The notes under the pieces are model-generated. The model did no database searches and was not told the DNA's origin. It saw nothing but the letters and a program-made list of their open reading frames with translations. From Candidatus Latescibacterota bacterium (GTDB lineage Bacteria; JAAXHH01): a stretch of 64,000 nt of DNA. Shown here piece by piece: positions 35,859 to 44,739 of the stretch; position 1 is the stretch's first letter; each line of letters starts with the position of its first letter. The translations under genes and the position numbers were made by a program. The stretch is from positions 682,001 to 746,000 of the forward strand of contig JAJEEG010000006.1 in the NCBI GenBank assembly GCA_022821085.1, written 5' to 3'.

Positions 35859-37147
35859 CCGGCGGCCGCCCGTTTCTCCATGGCGTCCACCGAGGTCGCC
35901 ACGGCGGCATCGCCCGTGACGTTCACCGCGGTGCGGCACATGTCGAGGATGCGGTCGACGCCGAGGATCAGCGCGATGCCCGCGGCCGGCACGCCGATGG
36001 TCTCCAGGATGATGATCAGCATGATGATGCCCGCGCCGGGTACAGCGGCCGTGCCGATGGAGGCGAGGACGGCCGTGAGGACGATCTGCAGCTGGGCGGT
36101 CATGTCGAGCCCGAGCCCGAGGGCCTGGGCGATGAACACGGCGGCCACGGCCTGGTAGAGGGCGGTGCCGTCCATGTTGATCGTGGCGCCGAGGGGCAGG
36201 ACGAAGGACGAAACCTCTTTCGTGACGCCGAGATTCCGTTGGCTCACATCCATGGTGACGGGTAGGGTGGCCCCGCTGGAGCTGGAGGAGAAAGCCAGGA
36301 GCTGGGCCGGGGCGATCCCCCGGAAGAAGCGGACGATCTTCATGTTGGAGAAGATCTTCAGCATGAGCGGGTAGGTGACGATGCCGTGGATCAGCAGGCC
36401 AACGAGGACCACCAGGCAGTAAAAGCCAAGGGCTCCGAGGAGTTCGCCGACCGCGGACAGATCATCCCTGGCCACCTGGTTGATGGTCTTGGCGATCAGG
36501 GCGAAGACCCCGATGGGGGCGGCGACCATGATCATGTGTACGATCTGGATGATGACCGACGTGAGCCCGCCGAAGAAATCCACCAGGGGCTTGCCCTTGT
36601 CGGCCGGGATCAGTACCAGGGCAATGCCGAAGAGGAGAGAGAAGAAGACGACCTGGAGCATCCGCCCGTTATTGCTCAGGGCGCCGAAGATGTTGTCGGG
36701 GGTCATGTCCACGAAGACCTGCAGCGGACCCCGCTCCCTGGCCGTTTCGGCCCGCTCCATGTCCGATTCCGCGTCGGACTGGTAGGCCGCCTGCAGCTGT
36801 TCCTGCAGCCCCTGGGGCACGCCCGTGCCGGGTTCGAGCAGGTTGACCATGACGAGGCCGATGGTCACGGAGACGGTCGTCGTGAGGATGTAGATGGCGA
36901 TCGTCCTGCCCCCGATGCGTGACAGTTTCTTCACGTCCGACAGGGAAGCGACGCCCATGATGAGCGAGCCCAGCACGAGGGGAACGGCGATGACCTTGAG
37001 CAGGTTCAGGAAGATGTCGCCGAAGGGCGTGATCCAGTCCTCGGTGAACCGGCTCCAGCCCATGGCCGCGGAGAGTAATCCGTACAACAGGCCCAGGATC
37101 ATGCCAATGATGATCTTCCAGTGCAGGGGCAGGCGCCACAGGTTCAT
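35846..37147 (-). CDS. Dicarboxylate/amino-acid:cation symporter (DAACS/GltP family)
   Basis: The 433-residue inner-membrane carrier takes up glutamate, aspartate or C4-dicarboxylates with H+ or Na+. It has about eight membrane helices, the re-entrant loop with SSSSGATLPVT (about residue 290), the NMDGTALYQ motif and a second hairpin with AVPGAGI. A charged loop (about 120-155) is longer than usual. The C-terminus ends in a short hydrophilic tail. It converges with the dipeptidase gene. Glutamate uptake would supply the receiver-GDH fusion, but they are not in one operon. Confidence 0.92.
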   Translation of the reverse strand: MNLWRLPLHWKIIIGMILGLLYGLLSAAMGWSRFTEDWITPFGDIFLNLLKVIAVPLVLGSLIMGVASLSDVKKLSRIGGRTIAIYILTTTVSVTIGLVMVNLLEPGTGVPQGLQEQLQAAYQSDAESDMERAETARERGPLQVFVDMTPDNIFGALSNNGRMLQVVFFSLLFGIALVLIPADKGKPLVDFFGGLTSVIIQIVHMIMVAAPIGVFALIAKTINQVARDDLSAVGELLGALGFYCLVVLVGLLIHGIVTYPLMLKIFSNMKIVRFFRGIAPAQLLAFSSSSSGATLPVTMDVSQRNLGVTKEVSSFVLPLGATINMDGTALYQAVAAVFIAQALGLGLDMTAQLQIVLTAVLASIGTAAVPGAGIIMLIIILETIGVPAAGIALILGVDRILDMCRTAVNVTGDAAVATSVDAMEKRAAAGQSA

Positions 37148-37174
37148 ATGGAATGATCGCTCCGCGGTTTCGGT

Positions 37175-38176
37175 CTAAACGGCAACGTCGTGGAAAAGCC
37201 CCTGGACGGTGCGGACCAGCTTCGCCTCGTCGGGAATGGTTTCCGGTTCCAGCCCGGGGCTGAAGGGTACGGGGACGTCCATGGCCCCCACGCGCTTTAC
37301 CGGGGCGTCCAGGTAGTCGAAAGCCTCGTCGGCGATCCGGGAGGCCAGCTCACCCGTGACCCCGTAGCTCCGGTAGGCCTCGTCGACCACCACGGCGCGG
37401 CTGGTCTTCTCGACGGAACGAATGATCGTGTCCATGTCGAGCGGCGACAGCGTCCTGGGATCCACCACCTCCACGCTGACGCCCTCCTTATCCAGCATGT
37501 CCGCGGCCTTGAGCGCGGTGTGCACCATGCTCGAGGTGGCGACGAGGGTCACGTCCGACCCTTCCCGCTTTATGTCGGCCACGCCGAAGGGTATGGTGTA
37601 GTCGTCGTCATCGGGTACCGGCCCCTTCAGGCCGTACATCATCTTGTCTTCGTAGATGACGGTGGGGTTGTCGTCGCGGATAGAGGTCTTGAGCAGGCCC
37701 TTCAGGTCGGCCGGCGTGGAGGGGATGGCCACCTTGACGCCGGGTATGTGGGACAGCCAGGCCTGCAGGCTCTGGGAGTGCTGGGCCGCGGAGGAACGGC
37801 CGGCACCGATGGTGGTCCGGATCGTCAGCGGCACGCTGGCCTGCCCGCCCGTCATGTAACACATCTTGGCCGCCTGGTTGACGATCTGGTCCATGGCGAT
37901 GGTGATGAAGTCGCCGAACATGATCTCGACGATGGGCCGCATGCCCGTCAGGGCGGCGCCCACGCCGGCGCCCATGATGCCCGCTTCCGAAATGGGCGTG
38001 TCCCGCACCCGTTCTTCGCCGAATTCGTCAAGCAGCCCCACGGTGACTTTGAATACGCCGCCCGCGGCGGCCACGTCCTCTCCCATGAAGAAGACGGTCT
38101 CGTCCCGCCGCATCTCCTCCGCGATGGCCTCGCGGACTGCTTCGCCATAGGTAATCACGCGCTCAGGCGTAGACAT
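37175..38176 (-). CDS. 2-oxoacid dehydrogenase E1 component, beta subunit
   Basis: The 333-residue transketolase-like subunit pairs with the alpha subunit upstream. Typical blocks are YGEAVREAIAEEMRRD, GEDVAAAGGVFK, the DTPISEAGIMGAGVGAA segment and PRTLSPLDMDTI near residue 240. The complex decarboxylates pyruvate, acetoin or branched-chain oxoacids; the sequence alone does not settle which. The start overlaps the alpha-subunit stop by 14 bases. No E2 (lipoyl) or E3 gene follows, only the divergent-function symporter. Confidence 0.92.
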   Translation of the reverse strand: MSTPERVITYGEAVREAIAEEMRRDETVFFMGEDVAAAGGVFKVTVGLLDEFGEERVRDTPISEAGIMGAGVGAALTGMRPIVEIMFGDFITIAMDQIVNQAAKMCYMTGGQASVPLTIRTTIGAGRSSAAQHSQSLQAWLSHIPGVKVAIPSTPADLKGLLKTSIRDDNPTVIYEDKMMYGLKGPVPDDDDYTIPFGVADIKREGSDVTLVATSSMVHTALKAADMLDKEGVSVEVVDPRTLSPLDMDTIIRSVEKTSRAVVVDEAYRSYGVTGELASRIADEAFDYLDAPVKRVGAMDVPVPFSPGLEPETIPDEAKLVRTVQGLFHDVAV

Positions 38177-39182
38177 GGTCGGTCACCTCGTCGGCCGTGG
38201 GGTAGGGGGAATCGTTCGCGAAGGTCACGGCGTCTTCCACACGCTTCGTGATGTCCGCGTCGATGGATTCCAGTTCCGCCTCGTCGACCATGCCCGCCTT
38301 CAGCATGCGCCGGGCGAAGCGGGGAATGGGATCCTTCGCGAGCCACGTGTCCGTCTCCTCCTGGGTCCGGTAGGTCTTCTCCGGGTCGCCGTCGCCCACG
38401 TGGTGCCCGCGGTACCGGTAGGTCTTGTTCTCGATCAGGCACGGTCCCTCGCCGGCCCGGGCCCGCTCCACCATCTCCACCGCGGTCTGGTGCACCGCAA
38501 CGGCGTCGTTGCCGTCCACGACCATGGCCGGCATGTCGAACCCCGCGGCCCGTTCGGCCACGTGTTCTCTGACGGCCGTTACGTCGCTGGCGGCCGTATA
38601 TTCTCCATAATGGTTGTTTTCGCAGACGAACAGGACGGGCAGCGACCAGATGGAAGCCAGGTTGGCGGATTCCAGGAAGGCGCCCTGGTTGATGGCGCCG
38701 TCGCCGAAGAAGCACACGGCCACCTGCCCGCTGCCGCGCATCTTGCCGCTCAGGGCCGCGCCGGTCGCCATGCCCATGCCGCCCCCCACGATCCCGTTGG
38801 CGCCCAGGATGCCCAGGCTCATGTCGGCGATGTGCATGGTGCCGCCCTTGCCGCGGTTGTAGCCGTCGACCTTGCCCATCATCTCCGCCATCATGCGGTC
38901 GACCTTGCCGCCCTTCGCGATCAGGTGGCCGTGGCCCCGGTGGGTGCTGGTGAGGTAGTCGTCGTCGTTCAACGCCGAGCAAATGCCCACGGCCGAGGCT
39001 TCCTGGCCGATGTACAGGTGCGCCAGACCGCGCATCAGGCCCTGGGTGTAGATCTCCAGCACGGCCTCCTCGAAGCGCCGAATGGTCAGCATTTTGTCAT
39101 AGATTTCCCGGCACTGCGGCTCGGGCAGCGGCAGCGTTCCTTCGTCGCTGGAGGTCGTGATCAACTCCAGGGATTCGGACAT
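38163..39182 (-). CDS. 2-oxoacid dehydrogenase E1 component, alpha subunit (TPP-dependent)
   Basis: The 339-residue subunit binds thiamine diphosphate: the GDGAINQGAFLESANLA motif (about residues 167-183) ends in ENNHYGEY. Further marks are GQEASAVGICSAL near residue 58, STHRGHGH, and the phosphorylation-loop-like RYRGHHVGDGD. It is closest in layout to AcoA/PdhA. The coupled beta subunit follows. The neighbouring ThiT-like gene may supply its cofactor. Confidence 0.93.
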   Translation of the reverse strand: MSESLELITTSSDEGTLPLPEPQCREIYDKMLTIRRFEEAVLEIYTQGLMRGLAHLYIGQEASAVGICSALNDDDYLTSTHRGHGHLIAKGGKVDRMMAEMMGKVDGYNRGKGGTMHIADMSLGILGANGIVGGGMGMATGAALSGKMRGSGQVAVCFFGDGAINQGAFLESANLASIWSLPVLFVCENNHYGEYTAASDVTAVREHVAERAAGFDMPAMVVDGNDAVAVHQTAVEMVERARAGEGPCLIENKTYRYRGHHVGDGDPEKTYRTQEETDTWLAKDPIPRFARRMLKAGMVDEAELESIDADITKRVEDAVTFANDSPYPTADEVTDHVYA

Positions 39183-39338
39183 GGACCCATCGCTCCTGAA
39201 CGGTATAGGTTTACGGAATTACAGGTTCGGACGAACTGTGACATAATACGGGTGGGCCGACGGGCAGGCAAGAGGAAAATACCCGCGACGAAACGCTGTC
39301 GATCCCGCTCGGTTTCAGCGGTTTTTCGCGCCTTTAGC

Positions 39339-39974
39339 TCACCCGGTTTGCGTGGGCGCGAATCCACGGTTGAGCCGGCGCACCAGCGGCGGGGCAATGA
39401 GGATGATCAGGACCGTCTCGGGGACGACGACGCTGGCATTGTACAGCAGGGCGTAGAGCCACGGCGCCGTCCATTCCTGGAGCAGGGGGGAGAGGGTGAT
39501 TCCGGTGTGGTCCCGGACCAGTTCGTAGACCTGCCGGTTCAGTTCCGGGGGGGTGAAGGCCGCGAAGTAGACCGCGCCGGACACCACGTGGCTCGCCAGG
39601 CGGAGTACGCCGGCCGCCAGGATGCCCATCCGGGGCCAGGAAGGGAAGTAGCCGATGATCCCGATCAGTGCGTAGGGGAGCAGGTAGTCCAGGAAGACCT
39701 GTATGGGATGGAAGATGACCGGGTCGACGATCAGCGTGACCAGGCCCGCGGCGAGCCCCCCGGCCATGCCCGCCCTGGGGCCGTAAGTGATCGAAAGGTA
39801 GACCAGCGGAAGGATCTTGAGCGAAAGCGAGCCGCCCCAGGGCAGCCGGTATAGCCGGATGAACCCGAGGAGGACCGCGAGGGCCACGGCCACGGCCATG
39901 GCCGTCAGGCGGCGCGTGCCGGCGGCGCTATTCGCCGCCTTTGGATTCGCTTTCTTCGGGCTCGTGCTTGCCAT
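39339..39974 (-). CDS. thiT: ThiT-like thiamine transporter substrate-binding (S) component
   Basis: The 211-residue membrane protein has six hydrophobic helices and the ThiT/YuaJ pattern: WGGSLSLKILPLVYLSITYG (residues about 46-65), GPRAGMAGGLAAGL, the HPIQVFLDYLLPYALIG segment and WTAPWLYALLYN. In the ECF system ThiT needs EcfA/EcfT, which are not in the window. The start overlaps the LON-domain gene by 47 bases; a second in-frame Met at residue 26 would remove most of that overlap. No TPP riboswitch is visible upstream. Downstream lies the TPP-dependent E1 pair, so a cofactor-supply link is reasonable. Confidence 0.75.
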   Translation of the reverse strand: MASTSPKKANPKAANSAAGTRRLTAMAVAVALAVLLGFIRLYRLPWGGSLSLKILPLVYLSITYGPRAGMAGGLAAGLVTLIVDPVIFHPIQVFLDYLLPYALIGIIGYFPSWPRMGILAAGVLRLASHVVSGAVYFAAFTPPELNRQVYELVRDHTGITLSPLLQEWTAPWLYALLYNASVVVPETVLIILIAPPLVRRLNRGFAPTQTG

Positions 39975-40587
39975 GTCCGTTCATTTCGGCGACGCGCTTC
40001 AGTTTTTCCTGTTTATCCAGTTTCTGCATCGTCACGAGGAGCGCCGTGTCGAGTTTCCTGATCCGTTCCGTGGTGGAAGTCAGTTCCAGCAGGGACTGTC
40101 TTTCATTCAGGACCATGTCGATCGTCGACGCGATGATGAAGGAGAAGTGCACCGGGTCGAATATGCCGCGGATGGCGCCCACGCCCCTGGTCTGCAGGCG
40201 GATCATTTTCTGGTAGGCGTTCAGGACCTTCTTCAGGAGGTCGGAGGGGATGTCCTCGTTCTCGTCGTCGAAGTACTCCACCACGGCTTCCAGGTAGGAC
40301 TCGCGGTTCAGCACGTCGAGGACCCGGAACCGCCTGCGGCCCTCGGTGAGGATATCCATGGAACCGTTCTCGAACTGTCTCAGTATCTGCGTGATCCGGG
40401 CCGTGCATCCCACCTGGCACAACTGGGTTTCATGAAGGAGGAGTATGCCGAATTCCGTTTTCTCCTGGAGACACTTGTGCACCATTTCCTTGTAGCGCGG
40501 TTCGAAAATGTGCAGGTGCAGGGGCATGCCCGGGAAGAGCACGGTGTTGAGCGGAAAGAGCGGTATTTCTGGAGTATTCATAGCCAT
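39928..40587 (-). CDS. LON substrate-binding-domain protein
   Basis: The 219-residue protein has only the N-terminal Lon-type domain: IPLFPLNTVLFPGMPLHLHIFEPRY (families show this PLFPL..VLFPG pattern) and a helical C-terminal half with a charged tail (PEESESKGGE). There is no AAA+ or protease domain. Stand-alone members are common, and their role in protein quality control is not established. It is translated from its own promoter (40724-40753) and overlaps thiT. Confidence 0.88.
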   Translation of the reverse strand: MAMNTPEIPLFPLNTVLFPGMPLHLHIFEPRYKEMVHKCLQEKTEFGILLLHETQLCQVGCTARITQILRQFENGSMDILTEGRRRFRVLDVLNRESYLEAVVEYFDDENEDIPSDLLKKVLNAYQKMIRLQTRGVGAIRGIFDPVHFSFIIASTIDMVLNERQSLLELTSTTERIRKLDTALLVTMQKLDKQEKLKRVAEMNGHGKHEPEESESKGGE

Positions 40588-40723
40588 GCCGGGTGTACGG
40601 AATACGAGAAAATGACGCGGAATCGCACTGTTGCAGAGGAAGGCGAACGCGGCACGGTGTGCGGCGATACCGAAAATCGCCGCGCGCGGTCATTGCGATC
40701 ATACGTGTGATCGGGTCATGCGA

Positions 40724-40753
40724 ATCTTAATCGGACCTCTTCAAAAATGTCAA
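40724..40753 (-). promoter_or_regulatory. Candidate promoter of LON-domain/thiT genes
   Basis: On the minus strand TTGACA (40753-40748) is followed after 18 bases by TAAGAT (40729-40724). Transcription would start near 40717, giving a leader of about 130 bases. Confidence 0.6.
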
Positions 40754-40799
40754 CGGAATTCGGCGGTCCCCGCGGGTGTTTCAAGGGGGCACTTCCCGC

Positions 40800-40827
40800 T
40801 TGACGACCCCCTGCCCGCGGCTATATT
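40800..40827 (+). promoter_or_regulatory. Candidate promoter of the mutase gene
   Basis: TTGACG (40800-40805) and TATATT (40822-40827) are separated by 16 bases. Transcription would start near 40834, about 70 bases before the mutase ATG. Confidence 0.5.
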
Positions 40828-40904
40828 ACGGTGTTGCTCACGGGTGTAACTGAAATAGTCTGGCGCAATTAAGTAACGTAATAGAATCTTGCCGGGTGGA
40901 CGCG

Positions 40905-42545
40905 ATGAGCGGGATCGAACAAAGGCCGAAGGAAGTTAAGGGTGGCGGGCGGCCCCTGCGCAAGTCTTCCTTCACAAATATCTCCGGATCTCCCGTGGAA
41001 GAGCTGTACACGGGCGGTCGACCATCCGGTTCCGGCTATCTGCGCGACGAGGGATATCCGGGGCAGTACCCCTACACGCGCGGGATCCACGCTTCCCTGT
41101 TTCGCGGCAGGCCCTGGACCATCCGGCAGTTCTCCGGTTTCGGTTCCGCGGCCGATTCCAATGCCCGTTTCAAGTTTCTCCTGGAACAGGGCCAGGACGG
41201 CCTGTCGGTGGCCTTCGACGTACCCACGCTGATGGGGCTGGATTCGGATCACCCGTCCTCCGAAGGCGAAGTGGGCGTCTGCGGGGTCGCCGTCGACACG
41301 CTGGAAGACATGGAGATCCTTTTCAGCGGCATCCCGCTGGACCGGATCAGCACGTCCATGACCATCAACGCCCCGGCCGCCGTGCTGCTGGCCATGTACC
41401 TCGCCCTGGCGGAGCAAAGACGCATACCCTGGACCGAATTGCGGGGCACGCTGCAGAACGACATCCTGAAAGAGTACATCGCGCAGAAAGAGTGGATCTG
41501 CCCGCCGGCCTCGGCGATGCGGTTCGTATCCGATACGGTGGTTTTCTGCACGGAGCGCGTTCCCCGGTGGAACCCCGTCAGCATCAGCGGGTACCACATC
41601 CGGGAAGCGGGCGCGACGGCCGCCCAGGAACTGGCTTTCACGTTGGCGGACGGGTTTGCCTACGTCGACGCCTGCGTTGCCTCCGGCCTCGAAGTCGACC
41701 GGTTCGCCTCCCGGCTGTCCTTTTTCTTCAACGCCCACATCGATTTCTTCGAAGAGATCGCCAAGTACCGCGCCGCCAGGAGAATCTGGGCGCGCCACAT
41801 GCGCCGGCGGTACGGAGCCCGGTCCGAGCGATCCTGGATGCTGCGCTTCCACACCCAGACCGCCGGGTGCAGCCTGACCGCCCAGCAGCCGGAGAACAAC
41901 ATCGTGCGCACGGCCGTGGAGGCGCTGTCCGCGGTGCTGGGCGGCACCCAGTCGCTGCATACCAACGCGCTGGACGAAGCCTACGCGCTGCCCTCGGAAA
42001 AGGCAGCCCGCATCGCCGTGCGCACCCAGCAGATCATCGCCCATGAAACCGGCGTGGCCGACACGGTCGACCCCCTGGGTGGATCGTACTACGTCGAGTC
42101 CCTGACGAACCGGCTGGAAGAGGAGGCCGAGGCGTATTTCAAGAAGATCGACGGTTTCGGCGGCATGGTCGCGGCGATCGAAGCGGGCTTTCCCCAGCGC
42201 GAGATCATGGCCGCGGCCAACCGGTACCAGGCGGAGATCGAAAACAGGGAACGGATCATCACCGGCGTGAACGATTTCGTCGCCCCCGAGGACCGCGACC
42301 TGGAGACGCTTCGCATCGACCCCCGCATCGAAAAGGAACAGCGAAGCCGCCTCGACGCGGTGCGGCGGCGGAGAGACGGCCCGGCGGTCCGCCACGCCCT
42401 CGATGCCCTGGGGACCGCGCTGCGGAACGGGGAGAATATCATGCCGCCCATGCTGGCCGCGGTGAAAGCCTACGCCACGCTGGGCGAGATCGTGGGCGTG
42501 ATGCAGGAAGTGCACGGGTCGTACGAGGAATCCGTGGTTTTTTAG
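40905..42545 (+). CDS. Methylmalonyl-CoA mutase-type acyl-CoA mutase, catalytic subunit
   Basis: The 546-residue protein is the TIM-barrel substrate domain of a B12-dependent acyl-CoA mutase. Signature stretches are [21 protein letters not shown] with the CoA/radical Tyr and Arg, [14 protein letters not shown], the [19 protein letters not shown] block and [14 protein letters not shown]. The cobalamin-binding C-terminal domain is absent and must come from a separate small subunit, none of which is in the window. The 546-residue form is typical of split mutases such as ethylmalonyl- or isobutyryl-type and archaeal/bacterial MCM alpha chains. ATG at 40905 has GGTGGA upstream; a GTG at 40896 is less likely. 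It is followed by the PLP gene after 25 bases. Confidence 0.92.
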   Translation: MSGIEQRPKEVKGGGRPLRKSSFTNISGSPVEELYTGGRPSGSGYLRDEGYPGQYPYTRGIHASLFRGRPWTIRQFSGFGSAADSNARFKFLLEQGQDGLSVAFDVPTLMGLDSDHPSSEGEVGVCGVAVDTLEDMEILFSGIPLDRISTSMTINAPAAVLLAMYLALAEQRRIPWTELRGTLQNDILKEYIAQKEWICPPASAMRFVSDTVVFCTERVPRWNPVSISGYHIREAGATAAQELAFTLADGFAYVDACVASGLEVDRFASRLSFFFNAHIDFFEEIAKYRAARRIWARHMRRRYGARSERSWMLRFHTQTAGCSLTAQQPENNIVRTAVEALSAVLGGTQSLHTNALDEAYALPSEKAARIAVRTQQIIAHETGVADTVDPLGGSYYVESLTNRLEEEAEAYFKKIDGFGGMVAAIEAGFPQREIMAAANRYQAEIENRERIITGVNDFVAPEDRDLETLRIDPRIEKEQRSRLDAVRRRRDGPAVRHALDALGTALRNGENIMPPMLAAVKAYATLGEIVGVMQEVHGSYEESVVF

Positions 42546-42570
42546 GAATCATAAGGGGAAACCGGATCTT

Positions 42571-43752
42571 ATGCCGCGAAACAAGAAGGGACTGTCCACC
42601 CGCTCCGTGCATGGAGGGGAACACCGCGACAAACCGTTTTCGTCGGTGACCAATCCCATCGTCCAGACCTCCACCTACGTCTTCCAGAATACCCGGGAGT
42701 TGATCGACTACACGACGGGAGAGGTCGACCGGGAGGAATACGGACGCTACGGCAACCCCACCAAGTCGGTGGCGGAGCGCAAGATCGCCGAGCTGGAAGG
42801 CGGTGAGGACGCCGCCCTCTTCTCTTCGGGAATGAGCGCCTTCACGTCCGTCCTGCTCGCCATGCTTTCCTCGGGCGCCCACGTGATCGTCATGGACGAG
42901 TGCTACCGGCGCAGCCGCCAGTTCTGCCGGCAGATCCTACCGCGTTACAACATCGACGTGACTTTCGTCAAGACGGGCGATTACGATGAGCTGGCCTCTG
43001 CGATCACCGGGAAGACCCGGCTCATCGTGTCCGAATCTCCCACGAATCCGTACCTGAACGTGATCGACCTGGAGCAGGTCGTGGAGATCGCCGCCCGACA
43101 CCGGGTAAAGGTGCTGATCGACGGCACCTTCGCCACGCCCTTCAATCAGAAACCCCTGGATTTCGGGATCGACCTGGTTCTCCACAGCGCCACGAAGTAC
43201 CTGGGCGGCCACAACGACCTGCTGTCCGGCGCCGTCGTGGGCAGCGCGCCGCTCATCGCCGCCGTCCGCGAGTTCCGCGACGTCACGGGGGGCATCGTCG
43301 ATCCGCACGGTGCGTACCTGCTGATCCGCGGCCTGAAAACTTTCGCCCTGCGCATGGAACAGCACAATGCGAACGGCCTGGCCGTCGCCCGTTTCCTGGA
43401 AGACCATCCGCGCATCCGCAAGACCTACTATCCCGGGCTGGAAAGCCACGCGGGCCATGAGATCGCGCGCAGGCAGATGACCGGTTTCGGCGGCGTGGTG
43501 AGTTTCGAGGTCGACGGCGACATGGACACGACCATCCGCTTCATCGACGCGGTGCGCATCCCCTACATCGCGCCGAGTCTGGGCGGCGTGGAGAGCCTGA
43601 TCGAGCAGCCTGCCATCATGTCTTTTTATGAAATGGACCGGTCCGAGCGCCTCGAGATCGGCATCAAGGACGAACTCGTCCGGTTTTCCGTAGGCATCGA
43701 AAACGCCGACGATCTGATCGCCGACCTGGACCAGGCCCTGGGACAGATCTAG
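42571..43752 (+). CDS. Cys/Met-metabolism PLP enzyme (cystathionine gamma-synthase / gamma-lyase type)
   Basis: The 393-residue fold-type I enzyme catalyses gamma- or beta-elimination or replacement on sulfur amino acids. It has TRSVHGGEH at the N-terminus, the YGRYGNPT substrate loop (about residue 52), SSGMSAF, and the PLP lysine in HSATKYLGGHND (about residue 207). LGGVESLIEQPA near the C-terminus fits the family. Which reaction it performs cannot be decided from sequence. It follows the mutase in the same direction and may link methionine/homocysteine flow (via 2-oxobutyrate and propionyl-CoA) to methylmalonyl-CoA. Confidence 0.93.
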   Translation: MPRNKKGLSTRSVHGGEHRDKPFSSVTNPIVQTSTYVFQNTRELIDYTTGEVDREEYGRYGNPTKSVAERKIAELEGGEDAALFSSGMSAFTSVLLAMLSSGAHVIVMDECYRRSRQFCRQILPRYNIDVTFVKTGDYDELASAITGKTRLIVSESPTNPYLNVIDLEQVVEIAARHRVKVLIDGTFATPFNQKPLDFGIDLVLHSATKYLGGHNDLLSGAVVGSAPLIAAVREFRDVTGGIVDPHGAYLLIRGLKTFALRMEQHNANGLAVARFLEDHPRIRKTYYPGLESHAGHEIARRQMTGFGGVVSFEVDGDMDTTIRFIDAVRIPYIAPSLGGVESLIEQPAIMSFYEMDRSERLEIGIKDELVRFSVGIENADDLIADLDQALGQI

Positions 43753-44173
43753 GCGGACCACGCCCCGCATTCTCCAACGCATGGCGCCCGGGATTTTACT
43801 CGCACGAAAGTAATAGCGCTTCAATCCTGTTCCTGCGCAAATACCGCCGACGCAACCAGATCCGTCGTCGCGAACCTCCGCTGCCACTGCCATCAATTCA
43901 CCAGCTGCAGTGGTTGTAATGAACCGGAAACAACCTCACACGACGGTCGATGTCGAAATGCCCTTAATTGCTGTTGCTCACGGGGCTGCGGCAGTGTACC
44001 GTTACCGTTCCTCATTTCATTCCGATTGGCGGTTTTCCGGAACCCTTGATTTTCATATCGGCGCTGGTCGGATTTGATTCGGTTGTTCCTTTGGTAGAAA
44101 TGTTTATATTTACTTATAATCGTCAGTTGCATTAGATTCATGAGGTGCGCGAACCCACCATTCCATTGAGAAG
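43753..44173. other. Intergenic region upstream of the MarR gene
   Basis: About 420 bases without a convincing gene. The left half has ordinary GC; 44040-44170 is clearly AT-rich and contains the MarR promoter candidate. An 82-codon minus-strand frame (43893-44141) has no family features and no ribosome site. I see no terminator after the PLP gene. Confidence 0.5.
44091..44120 (+). promoter_or_regulatory. Candidate promoter of marR-like gene
   Basis: TTGGTA (44091-44096), 18 bases, then a perfect TATAAT (44115-44120), in an AT-rich island. Transcription would start near 44127, 47 bases before the MarR ATG. Confidence 0.55.
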
Positions 44174-44692
44174 ATGATGCAAAGAAAACCGGAAGCCGGG
44201 CCGGAAGGAAATACGATCGAAAGGTTTGTCTATGCGATTGAACATCTGAATCGCCTGATGTTCAGCGGTCGCATTGCAGAACTCAAACGCCTGGACCTGA
44301 ATGCGCACCAGATCAACACCCTGTTCCTGCTGGGATACTTCGGCCCGCTTAAGATGAGCGCTATCGCCGGCGAATTGGGCACTTCAATCGCGCACACGAC
44401 GATCATCGTGAAGAACCTGGTTCGCAAGAAATACGTAAAGCGAGGCTCAAACCCGAAAGACCGCAGGCTGATTATCTGTGAATTGACTGATCGCGGCAGG
44501 GAAGCTACGGAGGTGTTCTTGAGTCACGCGCGACAGCGTGCGTTGCTGATCGCGGAGAAGTGGGATAAAGTGAGTCTGGAGTCCGTGGTGAATTCGCTGG
44601 AGTTGTTGTGGCAGACCGAAGACGAAGTACTGAAATCAGCAGGGGCAAATTCGAAGCGGCAAACTCCGGGGCCAGGACTCGAACCTGGATAG
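44174..44692 (+). CDS. MarR-family winged-helix regulator running into tRNA-Gln
   Basis: The 172-residue protein has a helical dimer part and a winged helix (about residues 35-115) with LKMSAIAGELGTSIAHTT as helix-turn-helix and the wing RGSNPKDRRLIICELT, which matches the MarR DxRxx motif. MarR proteins repress their own or adjacent genes and respond to small ligands. The last ten codons (ending GPGLEPG) read through the opposite-strand tRNA-Gln gene, a tail probably created by loss of an earlier stop. The target is not evident, as the flanking genes are separated by long spacers. Confidence 0.88.
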   Translation: MMQRKPEAGPEGNTIERFVYAIEHLNRLMFSGRIAELKRLDLNAHQINTLFLLGYFGPLKMSAIAGELGTSIAHTTIIVKNLVRKKYVKRGSNPKDRRLIICELTDRGREATEVFLSHARQRALLIAEKWDKVSLESVVNSLELLWQTEDEVLKSAGANSKRQTPGPGLEPG

Positions 44693-44735
44693 CCAGAACC
44701 AAAATCTGGTGTCCTGCCAATTGAACGACCCCGGA
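44664..44735 (-). tRNA. tRNA-Gln (anticodon TTG)
   Basis: The minus strand folds into a cloverleaf: TCCGGGG/CCCCGGA acceptor stem with G as discriminator, an anticodon stem CCAGA/TCTGG around TTTTGGT (anticodon TTG), and a T-loop TTCGAGT. CCA is not encoded. Its 5' end lies only four bases after the lipoprotein stop codon, so the two are probably co-transcribed and separated by RNase P. Its 3' half overlaps the MarR gene on the other strand by 29 bases. Confidence 0.95.
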
Positions 44736-44739
44736 ATAC

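Larger units (their letters stand above)
40588..40904. other. Divergent promoter region between LON-domain gene and mutase gene
   Basis: About 317 bases without a gene. It holds one candidate promoter per direction (listed separately). The rest shows no repeats, RNA genes or recognised operators. Confidence 0.6.

Noticed and set aside
39183-39338. Possible TPP riboswitch near thiT and the E1 genes
   Set aside because: No CTGAGA-type THI-box sequences were found upstream of either gene on the minus strand.
38175-39854. 559-codon plus-strand open frame
   Set aside because: It lies opposite the E1 alpha and ThiT genes, has no family features and crosses two real genes.
43893-44141. 82-codon minus-strand frame upstream of marR
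   Set aside because: No ribosome site, no homology pattern, and it crosses the marR promoter.
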